A stretch of 64,000 nucleotides of DNA from assembly GCF_000280925.3 (NCBI RefSeq), contig NZ_CP012109.1, forward strand, positions 3,368,501-3,432,500. The letters are read 5' to 3'. The notes beneath the pieces were generated by a model. That model was not told where the DNA came from. It saw only the letters and a program-made list of their open reading frames with translations, and searched no databases. The position numbers were made by a program, and so were the translations under genes. Position 1 is the first letter of the stretch. Each line of letters opens with the position of its first letter. Shown piece by piece: positions 9,155 through 17,863 of the stretch. Source of the stretch: Myxococcus hansupus. Its GTDB lineage: Bacteria; Myxococcota; Myxococcia; Myxococcales; Myxococcaceae.

Positions 9155-10480
9155 ATGAACGCACCTCCACCGCTTCCGCCCCGCCCGGCGCGCACGTCCG
9201 AAAGCACGGCGCGCCGGCTCTTCCGCTGGCTCGTGGCCCACCACGTCTTCGGCAGTCTGGTCATCGTCGTGTTCGCCACGGCCGTCATCGCCGGGCAGGT
9301 GGCGGACCGGACGGACTTCGCCAACTCGGAGCTGGCCGCCGGGGTGGAGGACCGCTGGGGCGCCCCCGTCACGCAGCCCGCCCCATCCCTGCGCTACGTG
9401 CACAGCGGCACCATCTTCACCGAGCTGAAGCCGCTGCCCTTCGACCGCCAGCACGTCGAGGTGCAGGCGCACATGAACTACCGCAAGCGGGGCCTGCGCT
9501 ACTTCTCCGGCTTCGACTTCACCCTCAGCGCCGACTACGCGGTGGTCAACCGCGAGAGCACCGACATCGACGTGGCCTTCATCTTCCCCATGGAGATGGA
9601 CAAGTCGCAGGTGCTGCTGTCGGAGCTCCAGTTCCTCGTCGACGGCAAGGAGTCCAGCCTGGACCTGGGCGAGTCCGGCAACCGCCTGGTGTGGACGGGC
9701 CGCATCGCCAAGGGCGCCACGTCGCGCTTCAACATCCGCTACCGCGCTCGGGGCTTGAACTCGTTCGTGTACCGGTTGGACCCGGCGCTGCCTGCGCGAG
9801 ACGTGCGCGTCCATGTCGCCGTGGAGGGCGGGGAGAACTACGACTACCCGTCGGGGGTGCTGGCGGCCTCGTCGGTGACGGCCACGGGGGACGCGGTGAC
9901 GTTGGACTGGGCGTTCCAGTCGCTGGAGTCCGGCGTCAACCTGGGCGTCATCCTGCCCTCGGAGAAGACGTTCGACGCGCTGGTGGGCACCATGGCCACG
10001 CGCGCCTGGGTGCCCTTCGTGGGACTGCTGGCGCTGCTGGCCGCGCTGGGGCTGCGCCACCGCCGCCAGCTCGCGCTTCATGAGACGTACTTGCTGGCGG
10101 CCGTGTACGGCTTCTTCTTCGTCCTGCTCGCGTACCTCGCGGCCTTCATGAACTTCTATGCGGCCTATGTGCTGTGCGCGCTGGGACTGGGCGCGGCCGT
10201 GGTGGTGTACGTGCGCTGGCTCTTTCCGAAGGAGCGCACGCTGGTGGTGGCGGGGCTCTGGGCCGCCACGCTGGTGGTGCCCACGGGCGCCGTCATCCTC
10301 CAGGGCTACACCGGGCTCATCTACACGCTGGAGATTCTCGCCGCGCTGCTGGGCCTGATGGTGCTGTCCACCCGCGCCGGTGTGCGGGCCTTCCTCTCCG
10401 ATTTGTCACTGCCCGGTGAGCCTCCGCGCGCCGCCGAGGCTCCCGCCGTCTCCACCCCTGTCACCCCGGAAGCGAGCTGA
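9155..10480 (+). CDS. CreD-like inner membrane protein
   Basis: A 441-aa membrane protein. I chose ATG 9155, since the upstream in-frame ATG at 9038 only adds a Pro/Gly-rich non-conserved leader. There is one N-terminal TM (about residues 25-47), a soluble periplasmic beta-rich domain (about 48-280), then five or six C-terminal TM segments (about 284-425). The C-terminal block, with HETYLLAAVYGFFFVLLAYL, FYAAYVL and ILQGYTGLIYTLEILAALLGL, resembles the C-terminal membrane domain of CreD (HPMQYLLVG..FYLLLLALSE..) in order and spacing. The N-terminal periplasmic part does not align obviously. CreD is an envelope-stress protein of the CreBC regulon. A two-component pair lies close downstream, which supports the idea. 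Remote similarity only. Confidence 0.5.
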   Translation: MNAPPPLPPRPARTSESTARRLFRWLVAHHVFGSLVIVVFATAVIAGQVADRTDFANSELAAGVEDRWGAPVTQPAPSLRYVHSGTIFTELKPLPFDRQHVEVQAHMNYRKRGLRYFSGFDFTLSADYAVVNRESTDIDVAFIFPMEMDKSQVLLSELQFLVDGKESSLDLGESGNRLVWTGRIAKGATSRFNIRYRARGLNSFVYRLDPALPARDVRVHVAVEGGENYDYPSGVLAASSVTATGDAVTLDWAFQSLESGVNLGVILPSEKTFDALVGTMATRAWVPFVGLLALLAALGLRHRRQLALHETYLLAAVYGFFFVLLAYLAAFMNFYAAYVLCALGLGAAVVVYVRWLFPKERTLVVAGLWAATLVVPTGAVILQGYTGLIYTLEILAALLGLMVLSTRAGVRAFLSDLSLPGEPPRAAEAPAVSTPVTPEAS

Positions 10481-10487
10481 TTCCGCC

Positions 10488-11666
10488 ATGTGGACCGTAC
10501 CGCTCATCGTTGGATTGCTCCTGACCACGGCCGAGGCCGCCGCCGCCGCGTCGCCTTCGGGCACCGCCACCGTCCCGCTGGAGGAGTTGATTCCGCTCTA
10601 TGCCCAGCGCGAGGCGCCCCCCACCACGCCGCCGCCCACCGAGGCGTTGGTGAAGAGCCAGCTCAAGGGCCGGCTCACGGCGGATGCGCTCTTCGTGGAA
10701 GGACACTTCGACGTGGAGGTGCTCGCGGACGGACGTTGGACGCAGGTGCGCCTGCTCCAGCTCGACGCGGACACCTTCCCGGGCACGCTGCCCGCGGTCG
10801 AAGGCGCCACCGTGGGCGTCATCGACGGGCACCTGTGCCTGCTCACGCGCAAGGCGGGCCGCTACGTCTTCGATGTGGGGCTCCATGTCCGTTCACCCGG
10901 CGCGGGCCCGGAGCGCCGCGCGCAGCTTCGCTTCGGCGCCCACGTGTCACCGGTGCCGCTGTCGCTGGAGGCGGACACCTCCGTGTTCACGCTGGCGGAG
11001 CCCCTGCCCACGCTGGGTGGCGAGGCGTTCGCCGTCTATCCCCAGCAGGGCGCGCTGCGCGTCGGCTGGCGGGCCGCGCTGGCGCAGACGTCGCCCCAGC
11101 AGAAGCAGCAGGTGCGGCCGCCGCTGGAGCCGCGCATCACCGAGGCCAACGCGTCCTGGGTCTCCACGCTGGAGGGCCGCGCCACGCTGCGGGTCAGCTA
11201 CGCGCTGAGCCTGGACCGCGAGCAGCCGCTGGACCTGGTGCTCCCCGAGGGGCACCGGCTGGAGCGCGTCACCCTCAACGCCATCCCCATCCCCGTGATG
11301 TCCGAGGAGGGGAGCTTGACGCTGAAGGCCGCTCCCGCGCGGCTGGGTGAAACGACGGGGACGCTGGAGGTGGTGTTGTCGCGCGAGCTGGGCGTCTTCC
11401 ACCTCTCCGGGCGGCTGCACCTCGCGCTGCCTCGCGTGTCGTGGCCGGTGGCGGAGCTGCGCGCCCGGGCGCACTTCCCCGCGGTGTTCAACTACCGCCG
11501 GGAAGGAGGCAGCCTGGAGCAGTATGAGTCCGCGTCCGTCTCCGAGGCCGGGGCGTCGGGGCTGCCCGGAAAGGCGCTCCACTTCCGTCAGTATCTGGTG
11601 GCGGCGTCCGCGCCCACGCTGGAGCTGGGCTACTCCGTGGACATCTCCGGCAGCTACTTCCGCTGA
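10488..11666 (+). CDS. Exported protein of unknown function, co-operonic with CreD-like protein
   Basis: A 392-aa protein starting 7 bp after the CreD-like gene; I chose ATG 10488 because it opens a signal peptide (cleavage near AEA-AAAA, residues 18-22). The mature part appears all-beta: repeated Val/Leu strands with charged turns, many of them xGxLxLxxxP and VxLxxD types. There are no TM segments after the signal and no cysteines or catalytic motif. The domain order and the coupling to a membrane protein with a large periplasmic domain suggest that the two act together at the inner membrane. Its end overlaps the convergent histidine kinase gene by 13 bp. No family recognised. Confidence 0.6.
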   Translation: MWTVPLIVGLLLTTAEAAAAASPSGTATVPLEELIPLYAQREAPPTTPPPTEALVKSQLKGRLTADALFVEGHFDVEVLADGRWTQVRLLQLDADTFPGTLPAVEGATVGVIDGHLCLLTRKAGRYVFDVGLHVRSPGAGPERRAQLRFGAHVSPVPLSLEADTSVFTLAEPLPTLGGEAFAVYPQQGALRVGWRAALAQTSPQQKQQVRPPLEPRITEANASWVSTLEGRATLRVSYALSLDREQPLDLVLPEGHRLERVTLNAIPIPVMSEEGSLTLKAAPARLGETTGTLEVVLSRELGVFHLSGRLHLALPRVSWPVAELRARAHFPAVFNYRREGGSLEQYESASVSEAGASGLPGKALHFRQYLVAASAPTLELGYSVDISGSYFR

Positions 11667-13297
11667 AGCCGGGGCAGGGGGGCCACCACCGCGAAGGTGG
11701 TCCCCACGTCCGTCGCGGGCAGGAGCTCCAACCGCGCACCGAAGGCCCGGAGCATGGACTGCGAAATCGTCAGGCCCAGTCCCGTGCCGCCGCGCTCACG
11801 GGCGGTGGTGAAGAAAGCGTCGAAGATGCGCGCCCGGTTCGCTTCGGAGATGCCTCGGCCGGTGTCCCGCACGAGGACTCGCACGGTGGAGGTTTCGTCC
11901 TCCTGCTCCACCGCGAGATGGAGCTGGACGTCTTCTCCGCCATGCTGGCGCGCGTTGGTGACGAGCTGCCACAGCACGTCGTCGAGGACCTCTTGCGGCA
12001 GCGCCACTTTCAGTCCCGAAGGAGGCGCCGATACCTGGAGGTTGGACACCCCCTCTGCGCGGACTCGGGTGGCGAGCGCGTCCAGCACCGGCGCCACTTC
12101 GGTCCGGGCGGACGTGGCCGTCATGGAGTCCGCGCGGGCCAGCTCGAGGAGGCGCTGGACCAGCCGGGTGAGTCTTCGGGCATCCGCGTCCACGTTGGCG
12201 AGGAACCGCGCGCGCTGCTCCGGCGTCATGGCGTCCGCGCTGTCTCGCAGCAGCTCCACCGCGCCCTGGATGGAGGCCAGCGGCGTCTTGAACTCGTGGG
12301 ACACGTTGGCCGCGAAGGAGCGGATGTACTGGTTCCGGTCTCTCAGCGCGGTGGCCATGCCGGCCAGCGATTCGGACAGCTCGGCCAACTCGGCGACGAC
12401 GGGGCGGGCCACAGGCTCGAAGCCGGCGGGGTCGCTCGCGGCGATGGCGCGCGTCTGCCGCATCAACGCGCGCAGGGGCCGGCCCACCAGCGCGCCGGCG
12501 GCCAGGGACATCAGCGCCACCACGCCGAGCAGCACGAAGCCCGTGGCGGTGAGGTTCCACCGGTCCGCGTACGTCGCCTTGGCGAACGTCATGGGCGTGC
12601 GTGTCAGCACCACCGCGCCCCAGACGCGGTCTCCTTCCAGGACGGGCAGGGCCACGGAGACGCGGATGCCCGTGTCGCGGCTGAGGGAGGCCAGCGGGGT
12701 GTCCTCGGGCTCGGCGTACCGGCGGCGCAGCACGCTGACGGGCTCGCCGCGCAGGGCGCGTTGGACCTCGAGGCGGTCCGCCAGCGTGGCACCCAGGAGC
12801 GCGGCGCTGCTGCTGGCCACCACCACGCCCTCCGTGTCCACCACGCGGATGCCGGCCAGGGTGGCGGCGCGGACCTGTTCGAGCAGCGGCGTCAGGCGCT
12901 GCCCCGCGGCCTGGGACAGCGGTTCGGCGGGGACGCGCGAGGCCTTGGGCGTGTCCCCGGCGGGCAGCGGCGCGTCCGCGGCACGGAGCGATGGGAGGAT
13001 GGGCCGCAGCCGCGTGTCGTCGGGGATGGGGAAGGGCCACGGGGCGGTGCGCTCGCGGCCGAAGGTGTCGGGCGGCTCGGCGTCCCGCAGTCGATCTCGG
13101 AAGACCTCCGCGATGACCGCGCCCTGGGCGATCAGCTCCGACTCCGTCTGCCGGATGAGCTGGTTGTCGTAGACGCGCACGAAGGCGAGCCCCGCCAAGG
13201 TGAGCATGAAGCCCGCGACGCCCACGGCGGCGAACACGAGCCACAGGCGCGGGCGCGCGCGGCGCTCAGGGGAGGGCGAGCCGATAGCCGAGGCCAT
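11654..13297 (-). CDS. Two-component sensor histidine kinase (membrane-bound, HAMP)
   Basis: A 547-aa kinase. TM1 is about 19-41; a periplasmic sensor region of about 200 residues (dCache/CHASE-like, containing RVVDTEGVVVASS and GVRVSVALPV-type strands) follows; TM2 is about 251-272. Then come HAMP (LVGRPLRALMRQTRAIA), HisKA with H334 in NVSHEFKTPLASIQ, and HATPase_c with the N box (QLVTNARQHG), G1 (VRDTGRGISEANRARIF), F box (FFTT) and G2 (GGTGLGL). ATG 13297 is chosen; it overlaps the response regulator end by 32 bp, so translation is coupled. The pair is transcribed toward the CreD-like operon, and the 3' ends overlap by 13 bp. It probably phosphorylates the regulator just upstream. Signal unknown. 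Confidence 0.92.
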   Translation of the reverse strand: MASAIGSPSPERRARPRLWLVFAAVGVAGFMLTLAGLAFVRVYDNQLIRQTESELIAQGAVIAEVFRDRLRDAEPPDTFGRERTAPWPFPIPDDTRLRPILPSLRAADAPLPAGDTPKASRVPAEPLSQAAGQRLTPLLEQVRAATLAGIRVVDTEGVVVASSSAALLGATLADRLEVQRALRGEPVSVLRRRYAEPEDTPLASLSRDTGIRVSVALPVLEGDRVWGAVVLTRTPMTFAKATYADRWNLTATGFVLLGVVALMSLAAGALVGRPLRALMRQTRAIAASDPAGFEPVARPVVAELAELSESLAGMATALRDRNQYIRSFAANVSHEFKTPLASIQGAVELLRDSADAMTPEQRARFLANVDADARRLTRLVQRLLELARADSMTATSARTEVAPVLDALATRVRAEGVSNLQVSAPPSGLKVALPQEVLDDVLWQLVTNARQHGGEDVQLHLAVEQEDETSTVRVLVRDTGRGISEANRARIFDAFFTTARERGGTGLGLTISQSMLRAFGARLELLPATDVGTTFAVVAPLPRLQRK

Positions 13298-13964
13298 GCA
13301 CCGTCTCGATGACTTCTCCGCCCGCGGACGCGAACTTCTGCCGGACCCGGCGCACGTGGCTGTCAATGGTCCGGTCGCTGACCACCACGTCGTCGTAGAC
13401 GCGCGTCATCAGCTCGTCGCGGGTGAAGACCTTGCCGGGCACGCGGAGCAGCGTGGCCAGCAGTTGGAACTCCGTCACGGTGAGCACCACCTCGGTGCCG
13501 CTCCACCAGGCGCGCCAGCGCTCGGCGTCCATGCGCAGCGGCCCGCGCTCCTGCATGCGCGAGGTGGGCGCCTCGGGCTCCGGCGCCGGCGTAGGCCGGG
13601 CACGCCGCAGCACCGCCTTCACGCGGGCCACCAGCTCCCGGGGGCTGAAGGGTTTGGTCAGGTAGTCGTCGCCCCCCAGCTCCAGGCCGAGGATGCGGTC
13701 GACCTCGTCGTCTCGCGAGGAGAGGAAGACGATGGGCAGCTCGTGCTTGCGCCGGACCTCGCGGCAGACGGCGAGCCCGTCGAGCTCCGGCATCATGATG
13801 TCCAGGACGATGAGCGCTGGAAGTGCCCGGTCCACCTGCGCCAGGGCGGCGCGGCCGTCAGCGGCCTCCTCCACCCGGAAGCCACCTTGCTCCAGGGCGA
13901 AGCGGACGATTTCCCTCAGGTGGGGATCATCGTCGACGACCAGGACATTGAGACGCTCGGCCAC
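13266..13964 (-). CDS. OmpR-family response regulator
   Basis: A 232-aa DNA-binding regulator. The receiver domain (1-120) has the acidic pair DDD at 11-13, phospho-acceptor D55 in IVLDIMMPELDG, Thr/Ser replaced region FLSSRDDEVDR, and K in YLTKPFSPREL. A linker rich in Pro (PTPAPEPEAPTSRMQERGPL) joins a winged-helix domain with VLTVTEFQLLATLL and the recognition segment SDRTIDSHVRRVRQKF. It is first in the operon with the kinase. A CreB role is suggested only by the nearby CreD-like gene and the direct repeat before it. Confidence 0.92.
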   Translation of the reverse strand: MAERLNVLVVDDDPHLREIVRFALEQGGFRVEEAADGRAALAQVDRALPALIVLDIMMPELDGLAVCREVRRKHELPIVFLSSRDDEVDRILGLELGGDDYLTKPFSPRELVARVKAVLRRARPTPAPEPEAPTSRMQERGPLRMDAERWRAWWSGTEVVLTVTEFQLLATLLRVPGKVFTRDELMTRVYDDVVVSDRTIDSHVRRVRQKFASAGGEVIETVHGLGYRLALP

Positions 13965-14026
13965 GGTTGCTCGGAAGGGAGGAGGTGCGACGGCTCCCTC
14001 AGTCTACACGTGTCCGACGCGAGAAG

Positions 14027-14058
14027 CCGGCCGGGGTGTCTGTCGTACCCCCGGCCGG
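14027..14058. terminator. GC-rich hairpin in the gap before the two-component genes
   Basis: CCGGCCGGGG (14027-14036) pairs perfectly with CCCCGGCCGG (14049-14058); the loop is 12 bases. A second hairpin, CCGGCG-tgag-CGCCGG, follows at 14071-14086. They lie downstream (minus strand) of a possible 26-codon ORF and upstream of the response regulator, in a 300-bp stretch with no established gene. Likely a terminator insulating the regulator operon from upstream minus-strand transcription. Confidence 0.4.
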
Positions 14059-14067
14059 GTTGCCTGA

Positions 14068-14148
14068 CTACCGGCGTGAGCGCCGGCGGGGCCGCGGGAT
14101 GGCGACCGCCGCGGCGAAAAGGAGAATCACTGGAATGAAGATGAGCAT
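14068..14148 (-). CDS. Possible 26-aa small membrane peptide
   Basis: ATG at 14148 opens a 26-codon frame with one hydrophobic stretch (LIFIPVILLFAAAVAIP) and a strongly basic tail of seven Arg in nine residues. That is the layout of a single-span small membrane protein with cytoplasmic C-terminus. No clear ribosome binding site precedes it, and the Arg-rich tail is partly encoded by the hairpin at 14071-14086, so it may be chance. It is the only plausible coding signal in the 13965-14268 gap. Confidence 0.25.
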   Translation of the reverse strand: MLIFIPVILLFAAAVAIPRPRRRSRR

Positions 14149-14268
14149 CGTCTGAACCAACACCGCCGCCCCCGTTGAGGAAGTGCCGCTACTATGGCGG
14201 GCCGGTCTGACGTTCCGCTCGCGGCATTCCTGAAAACACGTTTTGACGGGACGGTGACAGGTCCGGAT

Positions 14269-15102
14269 TCAGATGCGCTCGCGGGTGAGGACCTCGGAGC
14301 GCTCCTGGTCGTTCCAGGTGACCTTCCGGGTCTCCCGGCCGTTGAAGTAGATGGCCTCCCGGTCGCTGATGAGTTTGCGGATGGTGATGCGCGCCACGGA
14401 CTGGCGGTCATCCACGCCGTGGGTCAGCTCGTAGCGGGCGACATCGCTGGGGACTTCGCCCAGGCGGAGCCGAATCTCCCCGAGCGCGTCCACGTAGTCC
14501 CCCAGGGACTCCAACTGCGCCAGCGCGCGTCCCATCACCTTGCCGGTGTGGCGGCTCAGGACGCGGTCCCAGAAGAGGTAGCCCGCGCCCAGCGTCGCCG
14601 CGCTGGTGAAGAACATGAAGAAGTTGAGCGCCGGGTCCAGCACCCGGTTGCGAGTGAGGCCCGGCGGGGTCGACGCGTCGACCAGGATCTCCTTCATGGC
14701 CTCCACGGCCGAGCGGTGGGCCAGGTGCGTCCACTCCCGCGCGTCCCGCTCCGCGCCGAACGCCCACCAGCAGAGTCCCAGGTGCAGCGCGAGGAGCGAC
14801 TGGCGTGCCTTGTCGTGCTCCAGCGCCAGGGCCTCCTTGATGGACTCCCGCGCGGCCCTCAGACGTTCCAGCCGCACGTCGCGTGGGACGCCGTCCGCGC
14901 GCACCGCTTCCAGGTGCTGCCGGGCGGTATGGAAGGGGCCTCGATGAAAGGGGCGCACGTCCCGGCGAAGGCCGTGCAGCAGGTCGAGCTGCGTCTCCTG
15001 GACGCCGAGCATCGCCTCCACCAGCGACACTGGAACGGGCGCTTCCAGCCTGCCTCCCGCCCGCGGAAGAACCGCCAGGACGAGCTCATCCCACTTGGCC
15101 AT
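14269..15102 (-). CDS. Unknown protein with one internal membrane segment
   Basis: A 277-aa protein. ATG 15102 chosen (MAKWDEL); upstream extension is compositionally unlike coding sequence. The first 160 residues are helical and charged, with repeated Leu/Arg/His patterns. One hydrophobic segment (LNFFMFFTSAATLGAGYLFWDRVL, about 152-175) is followed by helical and beta-rich cytoplasmic sequence. No motif I can assign. It is flanked by about 140 bp on one side and the 14-kb gap on the other, so probably monocistronic. Confidence 0.55.
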   Translation of the reverse strand: MAKWDELVLAVLPRAGGRLEAPVPVSLVEAMLGVQETQLDLLHGLRRDVRPFHRGPFHTARQHLEAVRADGVPRDVRLERLRAARESIKEALALEHDKARQSLLALHLGLCWWAFGAERDAREWTHLAHRSAVEAMKEILVDASTPPGLTRNRVLDPALNFFMFFTSAATLGAGYLFWDRVLSRHTGKVMGRALAQLESLGDYVDALGEIRLRLGEVPSDVARYELTHGVDDRQSVARITIRKLISDREAIYFNGRETRKVTWNDQERSEVLTRERI

Positions 15103-15242
15103 GGATCGACTCCGTGAGGCTGGGCAATGCAAGACACGACGCAAGCCCCCTGGCGGGTCAGTCTGCCATAAGCCTCGCGCCATTGAAGTGTTTGGCATTC
15201 ATTTCGTGCGAGAGCGGCATTCTTCAATGACCTCGAAGCGTG

Positions 15243-16061
15243 TCAGTGTTGGCCCGGAGGCGGGGCCATGTACATGCGGAAGCGCGTCACCGGCCGGTAG
15301 CCCAGGCGGGTATAGACAGGCTGGCCGGCGTCCGTGGCGTGGAGGACGGTGCGCTGGATGCCCCAGTCCTGCTGGGCCTTCTCCAAGGCGTGCCGCATCG
15401 CGGCCTCGGCGGCGCCCTGACGGCGGAGCTGGGGCAGGGTCGCGACCAGCGCGACGTAGGCGGCCTGGTCCACGCGCATCACCAACGTGCTGGCCGCGGC
15501 TTCGTCATTCCGGCACGCGACGAAGCCCCGGCAGTCTCGGCCGTAGAGCGTTTCCTCGTCGAAGGCCTCACGGCCGAAGTGTCGAGGGACGTCGTACGAG
15601 GTTGAGTTGATGTCGGCCACGGCCTGGCGGCCCCAGGCATCCGATACCGCGCGCACGTCAAATGAGGGCAGGGCACGGGTGGGCGGTTGCAGTCCGTCCG
15701 CGACCATTCCGGTGACGCTGATGTCGGCCTTGAGGCCATACCAGGCGAGGATGGAGGGCGCGCTTTCGCGCACGGCGGGGGCCAGCCAGTCGTCGTTGAT
15801 GACGAAGCACCAACCGTGCTTGCCCGCGGCGAAGTAACGGGCGGCCGAGGCAGCGGAGGCCGCGAGTGCCTGCTCCGTCTCGACGGGCTCGCGCAGGAAG
15901 GCCGCGTTCATCATCGACCAGGTGACGTGGCAGGCGGTGATGTAGATGTCGGAGCGTTCCACGACCTCCCCGGCCTTGCTGCCCAGCGCGAACAGTCTCC
16001 ATGCACCGCGGTATTGAGCGTTGGATTCGTCAATCTCGGCTCGAGTGGTGGAGGTGGTCAT
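15243..16061 (-). CDS. GNAT-family N-acetyltransferase
   Basis: A 272-aa protein; ATG 16061 is preceded by AGGAG at a good distance, whereas the longer frame starting at 16154 would run into the divergent gene's leader. The N-terminal half is variable (possible substrate-recognition region with many Trp/Tyr). The C-terminal half has the GNAT fold: VDQAAYVALVATLPQLRRQGAAEAAMRHAL, where QLRRQGAA is the acetyl-CoA pyrophosphate loop (Q/RxxGxG/A), then a late strand with VYTRLGYRPVTRF, the usual 'ytklGF' ending. Substrate unknown. Divergent from the MNIO gene with an 84-bp spacer. Confidence 0.8.
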   Translation of the reverse strand: MTTSTTRAEIDESNAQYRGAWRLFALGSKAGEVVERSDIYITACHVTWSMMNAAFLREPVETEQALAASAASAARYFAAGKHGWCFVINDDWLAPAVRESAPSILAWYGLKADISVTGMVADGLQPPTRALPSFDVRAVSDAWGRQAVADINSTSYDVPRHFGREAFDEETLYGRDCRGFVACRNDEAAASTLVMRVDQAAYVALVATLPQLRRQGAAEAAMRHALEKAQQDWGIQRTVLHATDAGQPVYTRLGYRPVTRFRMYMAPPPGQH

Positions 16062-16145
16062 CGGGCTCCTGGGGGTTGAGGGAATCGGCGAGTGTACCTC
16101 GACTGGCGTGTGGCGAAGGGCACCCGGCGCGTCTACGTTGAGGCG

Positions 16146-17795
16146 ATGACGCATGCGGCGCCCGAAGCGTGGACACTGCCCTGGCGGGGCCTGGGCCTGA
16201 GCAGCAACCTGAGCGTGGCGGACGTGCCGCAGCCCTACCGGATGTTGGACGAATCACCCGGCCTCTTCGACTACGTGGAGTACAGCGCGCCGCTGTCGCT
16301 GGAGGCGTCGAAGGCGCACGCGTCGCTGTTCCCGGAGATGTGGCGCCGTCGGCACGAGGTGCCCGTGTTGTTCCACCCCGTCCACCTCAACCTCTGGGGC
16401 CCCGCACTGGAGCCCGCACAGGCCTTGATGGACCTGGAGGCCCACGCGCGCGCCGTGGAGAGCCCGTGGGTGGGCAACGACGTGGGGTGGTGGCATGTCG
16501 AGGGCCAGCCCTTTCCCGGCTACCTCTACTTCACGCCGCCGTTCAACGAGGCAGGGCTGGAGGAATGCGTCACGCACGCGCTCCACGTGCAGCGGCACCT
16601 GTCCAGGCCGCTCGCGCTGGAGAACCCCGCGGTGCTGGCGCGGCGCGGGCACTGGCACGTGCTCGACTTCATGGCGAAGCTTCACGCGCGCACCGGCCTG
16701 CCGCTGCTCCTGGACCTGGGGCACCTGTTCAGCCATCAGTTGTCCGCGGGCCTGCCGCTGGAGTCGGGGCTGGATGGCTTCCCGCTCGACCAGGTCATCG
16801 AACTGCACATCGCGGGCGGCGTCGTCACGCACCGGGGCGCGCGCAGCTTCTACGTGGATGACCACACGCAGCCCGTGCGCGAGGAGCTGTTCACGCTGCT
16901 GGCGTCACTGATTCCCCGCTGCCCGTCCCTGCGCGCCGTCACCTTCGAAGGGGATGGCCATCCGCCCGAGGTCGCGCTGGCGTCGTTACGCCGGCTGCGC
17001 AAGCTGGTCCCTGCGGGGGCGCGTCCGCCGCTCACGCTTCGCGTGCCGGAGGCCGTCGACGTGCCACCGCTGACGGAGGGCAGCCAGCCCTGGGCGTTGT
17101 TCGACGCCGGTTATGCCGCGGCGCCCGCCAGCTCCGTGGAGGACGAGGCGGGGACCGTGGCCGACCAGGATTTCCGCCTGGCCGTGGTCGCCGAGGTCCT
17201 GGACCGGGAGTGGCCGCTCACACGCCTGTTGCTCGCCGGGACGCGGGAGTCGCTGGCGGCCTTCACGGGCTCGAAGGAGTTCCGGAAGACTTTCGCGGCA
17301 GGCGGGCGTTCGCCGGGGCAGGCCTTCGCCTCCTGGGCCATGCGCCGCCTTCGAGAGCAGAAGGAGGAGGGGGCCTCCGCGGTGCTGACGCTGGAGATGC
17401 TCCTGCCCTCCCTGTTCATGCGGCGGGTGCCCGCGCCGGGGCCTGGGCAGGTGGGGCTGGCCGAGGACGTGCGGCTGGGGTCACTCCCGGTGGACCTGTC
17501 CGAGCTCGTCTATGCCGCTCGCGCCGTGCGCCGCCACCTCACGGCCCGCGCGTGGGCGAGCGGCGCCTTGGAGCTGTCGGGCCTGGAGACGTTGCTCCAG
17601 GTGTCGCGGCGTCCAGAGCCGGGGCCGTGGACCTTCATCGCCCGGCGCAGGTCCGGAGGGACGGAGCTGACGAGCGCGTCTGGAGGATTGGTGGGATTCC
17701 TTGGAAAACTGGCGGCGCAGGCCGTGACAGAGGCGGAGGTGGACCCCTTGCTCGTGGCCGAGGCGCGCGAGCGAGGGCTGATCCGCCGAGGTTAG
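16146..17795 (+). CDS. DUF692/MNIO-type multinuclear iron oxidase-like protein with a C-terminal extension
   Basis: A 549-aa protein, start ATG 16146. Residues 1-280 form a DUF692 TIM barrel: LGLSSNL at the start, H77/H80 in LFHPVHLN, N111-D112 with W115-H117, E159-N160, D190-x-x-H193, H197, E219-L-H221-I-A, D239-H240, E268-x-D-x-H272. These match the metal-ligand pattern of MbnB, TglH and bufferin MNIOs, which use two or three irons to modify Cys or Asn residues of a peptide. Residues 290-549 are an extra alpha-rich domain of unknown family, with an ending (TFIARRRSGGTELTSA) faintly like the DUF2063 partner proteins. I see no obvious substrate peptide next to it. Function is otherwise unknown. 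Confidence 0.8.
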   Translation: MTHAAPEAWTLPWRGLGLSSNLSVADVPQPYRMLDESPGLFDYVEYSAPLSLEASKAHASLFPEMWRRRHEVPVLFHPVHLNLWGPALEPAQALMDLEAHARAVESPWVGNDVGWWHVEGQPFPGYLYFTPPFNEAGLEECVTHALHVQRHLSRPLALENPAVLARRGHWHVLDFMAKLHARTGLPLLLDLGHLFSHQLSAGLPLESGLDGFPLDQVIELHIAGGVVTHRGARSFYVDDHTQPVREELFTLLASLIPRCPSLRAVTFEGDGHPPEVALASLRRLRKLVPAGARPPLTLRVPEAVDVPPLTEGSQPWALFDAGYAAAPASSVEDEAGTVADQDFRLAVVAEVLDREWPLTRLLLAGTRESLAAFTGSKEFRKTFAAGGRSPGQAFASWAMRRLREQKEEGASAVLTLEMLLPSLFMRRVPAPGPGQVGLAEDVRLGSLPVDLSELVYAARAVRRHLTARAWASGALELSGLETLLQVSRRPEPGPWTFIARRRSGGTELTSASGGLVGFLGKLAAQAVTEAEVDPLLVAEARERGLIRRG

Positions 17796-17863
17796 GTCAA
17801 GAATTGTCCGGGATTGGACCGAACCCTTGCGCGGACCGTCCCGGTAAGATAGGTCGCGCCGCC

